Shown: in pieces, positions 1 through 8,372 of the stretch | How the letters are laid out: every line of letters begins with the position of its first letter | Position numbering within the stretch: the first letter of the stretch is position 1 | DNA from: Pseudomonadota bacterium | GTDB taxonomy: Bacteria > Pseudomonadota > Alphaproteobacteria > Rhizobiales > Pleomorphomonadaceae | Assembly: GCA_023436885.1 (NCBI GenBank) | Contig: JAEZHI010000004.1 | Coordinates: 496,001-560,000, forward strand | Length of the DNA stretch: 64,000 nt | Reading direction: 5' to 3' | Translations under genes and position numbers: made by a program | Notes under the pieces: model-generated | The model's input: the letters and a program-made list of their open reading frames with translations, nothing else | Told to the model about the DNA's origin: nothing | Databases searched by the model: none

Positions 1-35
1 TCGACAGCGTAGACTTTGGACGTATAACAGCCGCC

Positions 36-809
36 ATGCCAGCCCGCCGCATCCTTGCACCCACCATCGTGTTCGCTACCGTCGCCATGATCTGGTGGCT
101 GGCTGGCCAGATGGGCTGGACGAACGCCTATCTTTTGCCCGCGCCGTCGGCCGTAGTCAGCGCGCTTTCAGATCTCGCCTCCTCGGGCGCTCTCTGGAAA
201 CATACCCTGACCAGCCTCCAGCGCGTGCTTATCGGCTTTGCCTTGTCTGTGGGCTTGGCACTGCCGCTTGCGGTGCTGATGTCGGCGAGCAGGTTCGCTC
301 GCGCCATTCTCGACCCGCTTCTTGAGTTTCTGCGACAGGTCCCGCCGTTGGCGCTGATCCCGCTGTTGATCCTTTGGCTCGGCATCGGCGAAGCGCAGAA
401 GCTCGGCATCATCGTACTCGCTTCCTTTTTTCCGGTATTCCTTGGCTTTCGCGGCGGCATCGGCAACGTCGATCCAAAACTGATCGAAGTGGGACGTGTG
501 GCGGGCCTCAGTCGATATGAAATCCTGACTCGTATTATCCTGCCCTCAGCACTACCGGAGCTCGTGGTCGGGCTCCGCATCAGCCTCGGTTACAGTTGGC
601 GCGCGCTGGTCGGTGCCGAGCTGATCGCCTCCTCTGCCGGCCTTGGCTACATGATCATTGATGCTGAAAACCTAGCCCGCACCGATATCGTGCTGGCCGG
701 CATTCTGGTGATCGGCACTATCGGTCTTCTGTCAGACCTCTTGCTGCGCCTTGCCATCAACAGCGCCTTCCCCTGGCTCTCGGCCGATCTGGAGGCCGCA
801 CGTGCTTGA
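36..809 (+). CDS. ABC transporter permease, sulfonate/nitrate/taurine type
   Basis: This is an inner-membrane permease of the SsuC/TauC/NrtB family, 257 residues, the normal family length. The sequence shows a hydrophobic N-terminal segment (about residues 9-27), several further membrane spans, and the EAA-type coupling loop around residues 150-180 (EVGRVAGLSRYEILTRIILP), which docks to the ATPase. It is the first gene of a permease-ATPase-binding protein operon and overlaps the ATPase gene by 8 bases. The substrate cannot be read from sequence. Alkanesulfonate, taurine, nitrate or a pyrimidine precursor are all possible. No ssuD or tauD oxygenase is visible nearby. Confidence 0.9.
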   Translation: MPARRILAPTIVFATVAMIWWLAGQMGWTNAYLLPAPSAVVSALSDLASSGALWKHTLTSLQRVLIGFALSVGLALPLAVLMSASRFARAILDPLLEFLRQVPPLALIPLLILWLGIGEAQKLGIIVLASFFPVFLGFRGGIGNVDPKLIEVGRVAGLSRYEILTRIILPSALPELVVGLRISLGYSWRALVGAELIASSAGLGYMIIDAENLARTDIVLAGILVIGTIGLLSDLLLRLAINSAFPWLSADLEAARA

Positions 810-1536
810 GCTCCGCGATGCAAGCCGCCACTACAGCGTCGCCGGTCGCAAGATCTGCGCCATCGATGGTGTCAGCGAACAATTCCCGCAGGGCTCAATC
901 ACAACCGTGGTTGGCCGGTCCGGCTGTGGCAAGACCACTCTGCTTCGTCTCCTCGCCGGCCTCGTCGAACCGAGCTCAGGCGATGTCGACCGCAGCGTGA
1001 ATAAGAAGGTCGGTGTCGTCTTTCAAGAAGCGCGACTGATGCCTTGGCTGGATGTGGCCGGCAACATCGCCTTTCCCCTGAAAGGACGAGTAAGTGGCAA
1101 CGATATCGTCGCACGGATCGACGAGGCCCTTGCCGTCGTCGGGCTTGCGAACGAAAGGCACGCGCTGCCGGCCCAACTTTCAGGAGGCATGGCGCAACGG
1201 GTGGCCATCGCGCGCGCCCTTGCCCAACGCCCGGACATTTTGCTGCTCGACGAGCCTTTTTCCGCGCTCGACGCCTTTACCCGCCGCAGCATGCAGACCG
1301 AGATCGTGAAGATTTGGCGCGACCGTCGCCCGACCGTGGTGCTCGTAACGCACGATGTCGAAGAAGCGGTACTGTTGGGCGAAAGCGTCATCGAAATGGA
1401 GGCCGGCCGTATCGTCGGCCGCATCGAAATCGATCTGCCGTTTCCACGCGAGGCGACTGATCCTGCTGTGGTGGACCATCGCCGCGGCATTCTCTCCCGC
1501 CTCGTCGGCGGCAACGATCCTTTGAAATCAAGATGA
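802..1536 (+). CDS. ABC transporter ATP-binding protein, SsuB/TauB type
   Basis: This is the cytoplasmic ATPase of the importer, 244 residues from a GTG start at 802. That start overlaps the permease stop and begins VLELRDASRHYSV, where the family homology begins. An earlier ATG at 751 lies inside the permease gene and would add 17 unconserved residues. Walker A GRSGCGKTT is at about residues 38-46, the signature LSGGMAQR at 126-133 and Walker B LLLDEP at 147-152, followed by the conserved switch histidine in VLVTHD. All catalytic motifs are intact. Confidence 0.9.
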   Translation: MLELRDASRHYSVAGRKICAIDGVSEQFPQGSITTVVGRSGCGKTTLLRLLAGLVEPSSGDVDRSVNKKVGVVFQEARLMPWLDVAGNIAFPLKGRVSGNDIVARIDEALAVVGLANERHALPAQLSGGMAQRVAIARALAQRPDILLLDEPFSALDAFTRRSMQTEIVKIWRDRRPTVVLVTHDVEEAVLLGESVIEMEAGRIVGRIEIDLPFPREATDPAVVDHRRGILSRLVGGNDPLKSR

Positions 1537-1552
1537 ATTCACGGAGGAACTC

Positions 1553-2515
1553 ATGAAGTCGCTCGTCCGCCTCGCGCTCGCTGCCACGCTGCTCAGCAGT
1601 GCGCTGTCGCCCACACTTGCTGCCGATCCTGAGACGTTGCGCGTCACCTATGTCACCGCACCCTTCAACGTGCCGTCGATCGTGGAGAAGCACGAAGGGT
1701 TCATGGACGCGGACTTTGGCCCCAAGGGCATCAAGATCGAGCGGCCCGAAATCACTTCCGGCGCCAAGCAGACCGAGGCCATCGCCGCGGGTGCCATCGA
1801 CGTCGCCTCGGTGCTGGGCGGCGCTTCGGCCATCCTCGCCAAGGCCAATGGCGTCGATGTGCGAATCATAGCCGTCTACTCGCGCTCGCCGAAGGCGTTC
1901 GCGTTGATGACTCGCAGTGATGGTCCTGCCACGCTCGCTGATCTCAAGGGCAAGAAGATCGCCGGTCCCAAGGGGACAACCCTTCACCAGCTTCTCGTTG
2001 CAGCGCTGGCGTCTTCCAACCTGACGGTCAATGACGTCGACTACATCAACATGGATCTGCCGACGGCACGGGCCGCCCTGCTCTCGGGCCAAGTCGACGT
2101 GGCGACACTTGCCGGCAACAACGCCATCGCGGTTGAAAAAGCTGGCGGCAAGACGCTGGCAACCGGAGAAGGGCTGATCCACCCGACCACAGTGATCGCC
2201 GCTGCCGGCAAGTTCATCGACACCCATCCGGATCTCATCGACGCCTATCTCGGCGCTCACAGGAAATCGCTCGACTTCCTGGCAAGCAAGCCCGACGAAG
2301 CGTTGAAGATCGCGGCCGACGAAGAGAAGATTTCGCTCGAAGACGCCAAGGCCCAGTTGCCGCTCTACGACTTCACGCCAACGCTGACCGACGCCGACAT
2401 CACCAATCTCGAAGCCGACCAAGCCTTCATGATCGACAACGGCATGCTGCCGAAGGGCCGCGCCATCGATATCCGCAAGGATCTTGTTGCGCCCATCGCC
2501 TTCTCGATCAGGTAA
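1553..2515 (+). CDS. ABC transporter periplasmic substrate-binding protein, SsuA/TauA type
   Basis: This is the periplasmic receptor of the preceding importer, 320 residues. A signal peptide spans residues 1-23 or so (MKSLVRLALAATLLSS...LAAD), and the mature part follows the NMT1/SsuA-like fold (TSGAKQTEAIAAGAIDVASVLGG...; LADLKGKKIAGPKGTTLHQLL). A strong ribosome binding site, ACGGAGGAAC, sits just before the ATG. It is the last gene of the operon, unlike the other binding-protein genes of the window, which precede their permeases. The ligand is unknown. Sulfonates or a related small anion are the default guess for the family. Confidence 0.88.
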   Translation: MKSLVRLALAATLLSSALSPTLAADPETLRVTYVTAPFNVPSIVEKHEGFMDADFGPKGIKIERPEITSGAKQTEAIAAGAIDVASVLGGASAILAKANGVDVRIIAVYSRSPKAFALMTRSDGPATLADLKGKKIAGPKGTTLHQLLVAALASSNLTVNDVDYINMDLPTARAALLSGQVDVATLAGNNAIAVEKAGGKTLATGEGLIHPTTVIAAAGKFIDTHPDLIDAYLGAHRKSLDFLASKPDEALKIAADEEKISLEDAKAQLPLYDFTPTLTDADITNLEADQAFMIDNGMLPKGRAIDIRKDLVAPIAFSIR

Positions 2516-2632
2516 CACCGATCAAACTATTAAACACGATCTCGTGCGCGCCTCGCTTCGTTAATGATCCGGTCTTGCGCGACGTGGTCGTCGTGCCTAT
2601 GCTTTGGCTTGCCGCCTTTCATGGCGGTGAAC

Positions 2633-2776
<144 letters not shown>

Positions 2777-2872
2777 GGCTGACGCCACACGTGTGCTCTC
2801 CGATCTGGAGGCGTGCGTGCATGCGCGTTTGCTTGCGCCCCTAGTGCGTTCGATCGATGGATCGAGGATCGC

Positions 2873-3880
2873 ATGGGCGCTGATTACGACCAGACAGACC
2901 ATTCTCTTGCCGTCGGTGTCATCGCCGATGCATTTGCGCGCGCCATCGCGGCTGCCGCAGATTATGCTGGCGCCACCTCCCCAAATCCGCCGGTTGGATG
3001 CGTCCTCCTTGACGAGGCCGGCGAGATTCTTGCTGTCGAAGCCCATCGCAAGGCAGGAGAACTTCACGCCGAGGCACGCGCTATCGCTGCTTGCCGGTCC
3101 GCAGGCACGATGGACCGCATTCATACCGTCGTCGTCACTCTGGAGCCGTGCAACCACCACGGCCGGACACCTCCTTGTGCCGAGGCGATCCTTTCGACGT
3201 CGGCACGTGAGGTCTGGATCGCCGAAACCGATCCCAATCCACGCGTCGAAGGCGGCGGCGCCGCTCACCTCAAGTCGGAAGGCGTTTCGGTCCGCTTTCT
3301 CTCCGAGCTCGACCACCCGGATGCGGCGCGCCTTGCAGGTGAAGCAGAGCGCTTGATCGCCCCCTTCGCCAAGTGGGTGACGACCGGTCGCCCCTTCGTC
3401 ACGATCAAGCAAGCCCTCGACGAAGCCGGCTCGATGATACCACCCAAGGGGCAGCGAACCTTCACTTCGGAGACGTCGCTCACACTTGCCCACCGCATGC
3501 GCCGCCGGGCTGATGCCATCCTGACCGGCAATGCCACCATCCTCGCAGATAACCCGGAGTTTACGGTCCGCCGCGTCCCCGATCACCCCGGCAAGAGCCG
3601 CATTCTTGCGATCCTCGACCGCACAGGCCGCGTACCCGCCGATTACCTCACCGAAGCGACAAGAAGAGGCCTTCGTCCCATGCTGTTCGCCGAGATCGGC
3701 GACGCACTGGCGCGTCTCGGCACCGAGGGTGTCCACGAAGTGCTCGTCGAGGCAGGACCGACCATCACCGCCGCAATCCTCGCCTCCGATCTCTGGGACG
3801 AACACGTCACCATCAAAAGGATCGGCGACGGCAGCCCCGACCACATCACCGTTTCAAGAAACAACCACAAGAAAGGCTGA
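2873..3880 (+). CDS. ribD: Bifunctional diaminohydroxyphosphoribosylaminopyrimidine deaminase / 5-amino-6-(5-phosphoribosylamino)uracil reductase
   Basis: This enzyme catalyses the second and third steps of riboflavin synthesis, deamination then side-chain reduction. The N-terminal deaminase domain (about residues 15-150) carries TSPNPPVGCV, the zinc-site HAEARAI, and EPCNHHGRTPPCAEAI. The C-terminal reductase domain begins near PFVTIKQALD and includes the TGNATILADNPEFTVR segment. I chose the ATG at 2873, preceded by GAGG at a spacing of five. A GTG at 2813 in the same frame would add 20 poorly conserved residues. It is the first gene of a tight rib operon under the FMN riboswitch. The gap to ribE is seven bases. 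Confidence 0.95.
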   Translation: MGADYDQTDHSLAVGVIADAFARAIAAAADYAGATSPNPPVGCVLLDEAGEILAVEAHRKAGELHAEARAIAACRSAGTMDRIHTVVVTLEPCNHHGRTPPCAEAILSTSAREVWIAETDPNPRVEGGGAAHLKSEGVSVRFLSELDHPDAARLAGEAERLIAPFAKWVTTGRPFVTIKQALDEAGSMIPPKGQRTFTSETSLTLAHRMRRRADAILTGNATILADNPEFTVRRVPDHPGKSRILAILDRTGRVPADYLTEATRRGLRPMLFAEIGDALARLGTEGVHEVLVEAGPTITAAILASDLWDEHVTIKRIGDGSPDHITVSRNNHKKG

Positions 3881-3887
3881 GTTATCT

Positions 3888-4496
3888 ATGTTTTCCGGCA
3901 TCATTGCCCGAACCGTCGCAGTCCAGACCGCCGAAGCAACCGGTGGGTCACTGGTGGCGATCATTCCGACTGGCTGGTCAGATCTTGAGCTCGGAGAGAG
4001 CATCGCCGTCAACGGCGTTTGCCTCACGGTGACCGAAATGGACGAAGCCGGGACGGCTCGCTTCTTCCTGTCTCCGGAAACGCTGGCTCGCTCCAACCTT
4101 GGACATCTCAAGACGGGATCGGTGGTGAACCTCGAACGCTCGGTCGCGCTTGCCGACCGTCTCTCCGGCCACATGGTGCAAGGTCACGTCGATGGCAAAG
4201 CCAAGCTTGTTGCGGTGACGCTCGACAGTGACGCCCGACGCGTCGAGTTCGACCTCCCCGCCGAGGTGGCCCGTTACTGCGTCGAGAAGGGCTCGATCTC
4301 GCTCAATGGCATCAGCCTGACCATCAACAGCATCGAACCGAGGCCCGATGGAGCCCGGATCGGCATCACCATCATCCCCCATACCTGGGATCACACCAAC
4401 CTGTCGGCCGCCGCTCTCGGAGACGAGATCAATGTCGAAGTCGACGTCATCGCCAAATATGTGGAGGCTCTATGCAAGCCCTATCTCACGCACTGA
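3888..4496 (+). CDS. ribE: Riboflavin synthase, alpha chain
   Basis: This is the last enzyme of riboflavin synthesis, dismutating two 6,7-dimethyl-8-ribityllumazine molecules to riboflavin. The 202-residue protein starts with the invariant MFSGII and has the two homologous lumazine-binding barrels of the family. GHMVQGHVDG begins the second half, followed by EKGSISLNGISLTIN and IPHTWDHTNL. Motif GESIAVNGVCLTV of the first barrel is also intact. It overlaps the following ribBA gene by 25 bases, which suggests translational coupling. The symbol ribC is used for the same gene in some species. Confidence 0.95.
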   Translation: MFSGIIARTVAVQTAEATGGSLVAIIPTGWSDLELGESIAVNGVCLTVTEMDEAGTARFFLSPETLARSNLGHLKTGSVVNLERSVALADRLSGHMVQGHVDGKAKLVAVTLDSDARRVEFDLPAEVARYCVEKGSISLNGISLTINSIEPRPDGARIGITIIPHTWDHTNLSAAALGDEINVEVDVIAKYVEALCKPYLTH

Positions 4497-5680
4497 ACCG
4501 GCTGAAGGCCGGCGGCATGGTCCTGCTCGTCGATGACGAGGACCGCGAAAATGAGGGCGACCTTGTTGTTGCCGCCGAGTTCGCCACACCTGAGGCGATC
4601 GCCTTCATGGCCAAGAAGGCCTGCGGACTGATTTGTCTGGCGCTTACCGGCGAACAGATCGACCGGCTCGGTCTCAACCCCATGGTGGCGATGAACCGCG
4701 CTCGCCGCTCGACGGCCTTCACTGTCTCCATCGAGGCCCGCGAAGGCATCACCACAGGCATATCGTCCTTTGACCGGGCACACACCATCCGCGTCGCAGC
4801 CGATCCGGCGGTAGCGCCAGGCGCCATCGTCTCGCCGGGTCACGTCTTCCCGCTTCGGGCAGCCGAAGGTGGGGTCCTCGCCCGTAATGGCCACACCGAA
4901 GGGGCGATCGATCTCGTTCGTCTTGCCGGCCTGTCGCCCGCCGCCGTCATCTGTGAAGTGATGGGTGAAAGCGGCCACATGGCCCAGAGGCCCGAACTCA
5001 ACGAGTTCGCGAAGCAGCACGACATTCCCGTGCTCACCATTGCCGAACTCGTCGAGTACCGCTGGGCGACCGAGCGCCTGGTCGAGGAAGTGGCGAGCGC
5101 CGATTTGCCAACGGCTTATGCCGATGGTGTGCTGCGTGTTCACGCGTTTCGCAGCCTGATCGACGGCGAGGAACACCTGGCCATCGTCCGCCGCCCCTTC
5201 GGCAAGACGCCGCTGGTGCGGGTCCACTCCGAATGCCTAACCGGCGATGCTCTAGGTTCGCTTCGTTGCGATTGCGGGCCCCAGCTTCACGAGGCGCAAC
5301 GACTGATTTCGGAAGATGCCGAAGGTGGCGTCGTGATCTATCTGCGCGGCCAGGAGGGGCGCGGCATTGGTCTCGCCAACAAGATCCGCGCCTATGCATT
5401 GCAGGATGGCGGCCTCGACACGCTCGATGCCAATACCGCTCTCGGCCTGCCCGCCGATGCACGGCACTACGGTATCGCGGCGCAGATCCTGAAGGCACTC
5501 GGCGTCGAGCGTCTGCGTCTGCTCACCAACAACCCGGCAAAGGCGGAAGCGCTCACCAGTTACGGGCTCGATGTCGCCGGACAGGTGCCGCTCGTCATTC
5601 CGCCCAACCCATTCAACCGCAATTACCTCGCCACCAAAGGCAAGCGCTTCGGCCATAGCCTCTGCCAGCATGAATCCTGA
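4472..5680 (+). CDS. ribBA: Bifunctional 3,4-dihydroxy-2-butanone 4-phosphate synthase / GTP cyclohydrolase II
   Basis: This fused enzyme supplies both precursors of riboflavin. The N-terminal RibB domain (residues 1-205 or so) shows LLVDDEDRENEGDL, the acidic metal site, and the FVSI-like region FTVSIEAREGITTGISSFDRAHT. The C-terminal RibA domain shows VHSECLTGDALGSLRCDCGPQL, whose three cysteines bind zinc, then YLRGQEGRGIGL and the TNNPAK motif. Both active sites look complete. In some alphaproteobacteria the RibA half is degenerate, but here the zinc cysteines and the RGQEGRGIG loop are present. The total length of 402 residues is usual. Confidence 0.95.
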   Translation: MQALSHALNRLKAGGMVLLVDDEDRENEGDLVVAAEFATPEAIAFMAKKACGLICLALTGEQIDRLGLNPMVAMNRARRSTAFTVSIEAREGITTGISSFDRAHTIRVAADPAVAPGAIVSPGHVFPLRAAEGGVLARNGHTEGAIDLVRLAGLSPAAVICEVMGESGHMAQRPELNEFAKQHDIPVLTIAELVEYRWATERLVEEVASADLPTAYADGVLRVHAFRSLIDGEEHLAIVRRPFGKTPLVRVHSECLTGDALGSLRCDCGPQLHEAQRLISEDAEGGVVIYLRGQEGRGIGLANKIRAYALQDGGLDTLDANTALGLPADARHYGIAAQILKALGVERLRLLTNNPAKAEALTSYGLDVAGQVPLVIPPNPFNRNYLATKGKRFGHSLCQHES

Positions 5681-5687
5681 GGAACAA

Positions 5688-6143
5688 ATGACAGCTACCC
5701 CGACCCCACCGCGTCTTGCCGTTATTGTCAGCCGGTTCAATCCGGAGGTGACGGAAGGACTCCTTTCCGGCACCCGCAGCGAACTCAAGGAACGCGGCGT
5801 TCCGCTTCTCGAAGCCGACGTCTTCCGTGCGCCCGGCGCCTTTGAAATTCCGCTCCTGGCTCAAACGCTGGCCAAGAGCGGTCGCTATGCCGGCGTGATT
5901 TGCCTTGGCTGCGTCATCAAGGGTGATACGGCGCATTTCGAGTTCATCAGCCTCGGCGCGGCGACCGGTTTGATGCAGGCGACGCTTGCGACCGGCGTGC
6001 CGATCACCTTCGGCATCCTGACCACTTACACCGACGAACAAGCCTTGGTCCGCAGCCGCGACGACGCCGCCAACAAGGGGCGTGAGGCTGCGGCGGCCTG
6101 CGTCGAGACGCTGGAAACGCTGGAACAAATCAAGGCGGCCTGA
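5688..6143 (+). CDS. ribH: 6,7-dimethyl-8-ribityllumazine synthase
   Basis: This is lumazine synthase, the penultimate step of riboflavin synthesis. It joins the RibB and RibD products and usually forms an icosahedral or pentameric shell. Family motifs visible in the 151 residues are VSRFNPEVTEGLLSG, VFRAPGAFEIP, CLGCVIKGDTAHFEFIS and PITFGILTT. The ATG at 5688 follows GAGG at five bases. An ATG at 5670 lies inside ribBA and is less likely. This is the last gene of the rib operon. The nusB gene that follows ribH in many bacteria is absent here. Confidence 0.94.
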   Translation: MTATPTPPRLAVIVSRFNPEVTEGLLSGTRSELKERGVPLLEADVFRAPGAFEIPLLAQTLAKSGRYAGVICLGCVIKGDTAHFEFISLGAATGLMQATLATGVPITFGILTTYTDEQALVRSRDDAANKGREAAAACVETLETLEQIKAA

Positions 6144-6159
6144 TCGCCATAAGTGCAGA

Positions 6160-6184
6160 CGGCGGCCCTTTTTGAGGACCGCCG
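6160..6184. terminator. Hairpin between convergent ribH and efeM-like genes
   Basis: CGGCGGCCCT and AGGACCGCCG form a 10-base stem with one mismatch and a six-base loop. There is no clear T run on either side, so the call as a bidirectional terminator rests on its place between convergent operons. Confidence 0.45.
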
Positions 6185-6209
6185 CCTTACTCTCTCGGTA
6201 CAGGAAACC

Positions 6210-7028
6210 TCAGTTGAGGCCGAGCTTGCCGCGCAGAGTCGAAAGATCCTCGGCCAGCGTGTTCACCGCTGCCGCCAGCACCTTGCGGTCTTCCTCGCTG
6301 AGCTTGTCATAGGTGACATAGCCCTCGCCGTCCTTGTACTTGGAAAGCGTTGCGTCGACCGTGTTGAAATTGGCATCCACGGTCTTCAGGAAGTCTGCTT
6401 CCTTGTCGGCGATCAGCGGCCGGACCAGATCGACGATCTTGCGCGAGCCTTCGAAGTTGCCACGGAAGTCCCAGAGGTCGGTGTGGCTGTAACGGTCTTC
6501 CTCACCGGAGATCTTGGTAGCCGCGACCTCTTCCATCAGCACGGCGGCACCCCCGACCACCTTCTCCGGCGGGAACGTCAGGGAAGCGATACGGCCATCG
6601 AGCTCCTTGACGTCGGCGAGCAACTTGTCGGCCACCGGGCCAAGGCCTTCGGTCGAGTTCTTTTCCCAAAGGCCGTATTCGATGCGATGGAAGCCAGGGA
6701 ACGCCGGATCGGCTTCGGCCTTTTCGTAATCATCGGCGCGCGAGTCGATTGAAGCATCAAGGTCGGAGAAAAGCTCGGCAATCGGCTCGATCGCCTCATA
6801 GGAAACGCGTGTAGGCGCGAACAGGGCTTTGGCTTTTTCCACTTCGCCAGCCTTTACTGCGGCAGTGAAGGCCGTCGTGTCCTCGACGAGCTTGGCGAGC
6901 TTTTCGGATACGTAGATCTTGTACTCGGCAATCGGCTCGACGAGGTCGAGGCTGGCCTGCTGGGCAAAGGCGCCCGACGACACAACGAGCATCAGCGCGG
7001 AAGCGCCGATGAGGCCGGAAATACGCAT
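6210..7028 (-). CDS. EfeM-like periplasmic imelysin-domain iron-uptake protein
   Basis: This is an exported protein of the imelysin/peptidase M75-like family (EfeO C-terminal domain type) without a cupredoxin domain, 272 residues. It starts with a signal peptide (MRISGLIGASALMLVVSSGAFA). The metal-binding HxxE motif is present as GFHRIEYGLW, and the EYKIYV segment near the N-terminus is typical of EfeO proteins. The ATG at 7028 follows GGGAGA. The longer frame to 7067 is not favoured. It is the fourth gene of the efe operon, 31 bases after efeB. The family role is periplasmic binding of ferrous or ferric iron for the EfeU permease. Confidence 0.85.
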   Translation of the reverse strand: MRISGLIGASALMLVVSSGAFAQQASLDLVEPIAEYKIYVSEKLAKLVEDTTAFTAAVKAGEVEKAKALFAPTRVSYEAIEPIAELFSDLDASIDSRADDYEKAEADPAFPGFHRIEYGLWEKNSTEGLGPVADKLLADVKELDGRIASLTFPPEKVVGGAAVLMEEVAATKISGEEDRYSHTDLWDFRGNFEGSRKIVDLVRPLIADKEADFLKTVDANFNTVDATLSKYKDGEGYVTYDKLSEEDRKVLAAAVNTLAEDLSTLRGKLGLN

Positions 7029-7059
7029 GTTTCGGTCTCCCATGTGAAATGAACTTGGG

Positions 7060-8367
7060 TCAAGCACCGCGCGCGGCGGCGATCAGCGCGCTGCCGAGAT
7101 AGTCGGAAGCATCGCGAATTCCTGGAAGCGTGTAGAAAAAGCCGCCGCCAACCGGCTTGATGTATTCCTCGAGCGGCTCGCCATTGAGCTTGCGCTGGAC
7201 GGTCACAAAGCCCCGTTCGAGGTCTGCCTGATAGCAGATGAACAACAGCCCCTGATCAAGCTGGCCGGAACGGGTAACGCCGTTGGAGTAGTTGAATGGC
7301 CGCCTGAGGATGGTGTGGGCCTTGGCTGCTTCATCGCGTGCATTGGCAAGGCGAATGTGAGCATCCATCGGCGTCGCCTTGCCCTCGGGATCGGACGCAT
7401 AGTCGGGCGTGTCGAACTCGCGGCCGTCCCGACGATCAAGCGGAGCACCGGTTATCTTGGTGCGCCCGATGATGCGCTCCTGTTCCCCGAATGGCGTGCG
7501 GTCCCAGCGCTCAACGAAGTTGCGGATTATGCGGACCACCTGATAGCTGCCTCCGGTCGCCCAATGAGGCTCGCCGTCCTCCGAACCGACCCAGACGACA
7601 TGATCCATTTCCGCGGCATCCGACGAGTTCGGGTTCGCGGTGCCATCGCGAAAGCCGAGGAAATTACGGGCACTTTCAGCACGGCCGTCAGGACCTAGCG
7701 TGACGACAGGCACATTGCCTTCCTGCTTCCACTTCAGGATCATCTGGCGGCTCGATGCCTTGATGATGTCCCTGAGGGCATGGATCGTCGTATCCTGCGT
7801 GTTGGCGCAGATCTGAATGGACAGGTCGCCATGACAGAGCTCGGCATCGAGCGCATCATTCGGGAACCGCATCATCCGCTTCAGGTGTTTCGGCTTCAGC
7901 GGTAGGAGCCAGGGACGCTCGTCAAACAGCGAGGCACCCAACGATACCGTGATGGTCAGATTGTCCGGCCGGACGACGGGCCCCAGCAAACCGGAGTCCG
8001 CGGGCGGCAGCTTGGGGTCGATCTCGGGAACGGCCCCTCCAACTGTGAGAAAGGCGATGCGCGCCGTCAGCATCCGCAACAGAGTTTCCAGCTCTTCGGC
8101 GTCCTTGGCGAGCACATCGAAGCTCGCCACCATCCCGTTGGCCGGGCGGGCATTGACGATGCCGGCCTGATGAATACCAGTGAAAGGAACGCTGTCGAGC
8201 TGGCTTGCAGCATTGGCAACCGGAGCGTCTGCAACGGAGTGATGCACGGCTTCCGCATGGGCAACACCTGCGAGCGAGCCGCCCAGAGCCGTCGCGCCCA
8301 GCCCCTTCAACAAACGGCGACGATCAAGAGCATGCGACGAGCGTCGAAGGTCTTTCCGGTGGAACAT
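7060..8367 (-). CDS. efeB: Deferrochelatase/DyP-type heme peroxidase EfeB
   Basis: This is a secreted DyP-family peroxidase of 435 residues. The N-terminus has a twin-arginine signal (DRRRLLKGLGATALGGSLAG...AHA), so it is exported folded by Tat. The signature GFRDGTANP carries the distal catalytic aspartate, and the C-terminal part (NYSNGVTRSGQLDQGLLFICYQ, GGGFFYTLPG) is typical of EfeB. In the EfeUOB system it is thought to oxidise ferrous iron or release iron from heme in the periplasm. It sits between efeO and the efeM-like gene with short gaps and belongs to the same operon. Confidence 0.92.
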   Translation of the reverse strand: MFHRKDLRRSSHALDRRRLLKGLGATALGGSLAGVAHAEAVHHSVADAPVANAASQLDSVPFTGIHQAGIVNARPANGMVASFDVLAKDAEELETLLRMLTARIAFLTVGGAVPEIDPKLPPADSGLLGPVVRPDNLTITVSLGASLFDERPWLLPLKPKHLKRMMRFPNDALDAELCHGDLSIQICANTQDTTIHALRDIIKASSRQMILKWKQEGNVPVVTLGPDGRAESARNFLGFRDGTANPNSSDAAEMDHVVWVGSEDGEPHWATGGSYQVVRIIRNFVERWDRTPFGEQERIIGRTKITGAPLDRRDGREFDTPDYASDPEGKATPMDAHIRLANARDEAAKAHTILRRPFNYSNGVTRSGQLDQGLLFICYQADLERGFVTVQRKLNGEPLEEYIKPVGGGFFYTLPGIRDASDYLGSALIAAARGA

Positions 8368-8372
8368 ATTGA

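Noticed and set aside
1388..2518. Long minus-strand open frame (376 codons) opposite the SsuA-like gene
   Set aside because: It is antisense to a well-supported binding-protein gene, has low-complexity Arg/Gly-rich sequence and no family motif. Long antisense frames are expected in GC-rich DNA.
4481..5227. Minus-strand open frame (248 codons) opposite ribBA
   Set aside because: It is a shadow of ribBA with no motif of its own.
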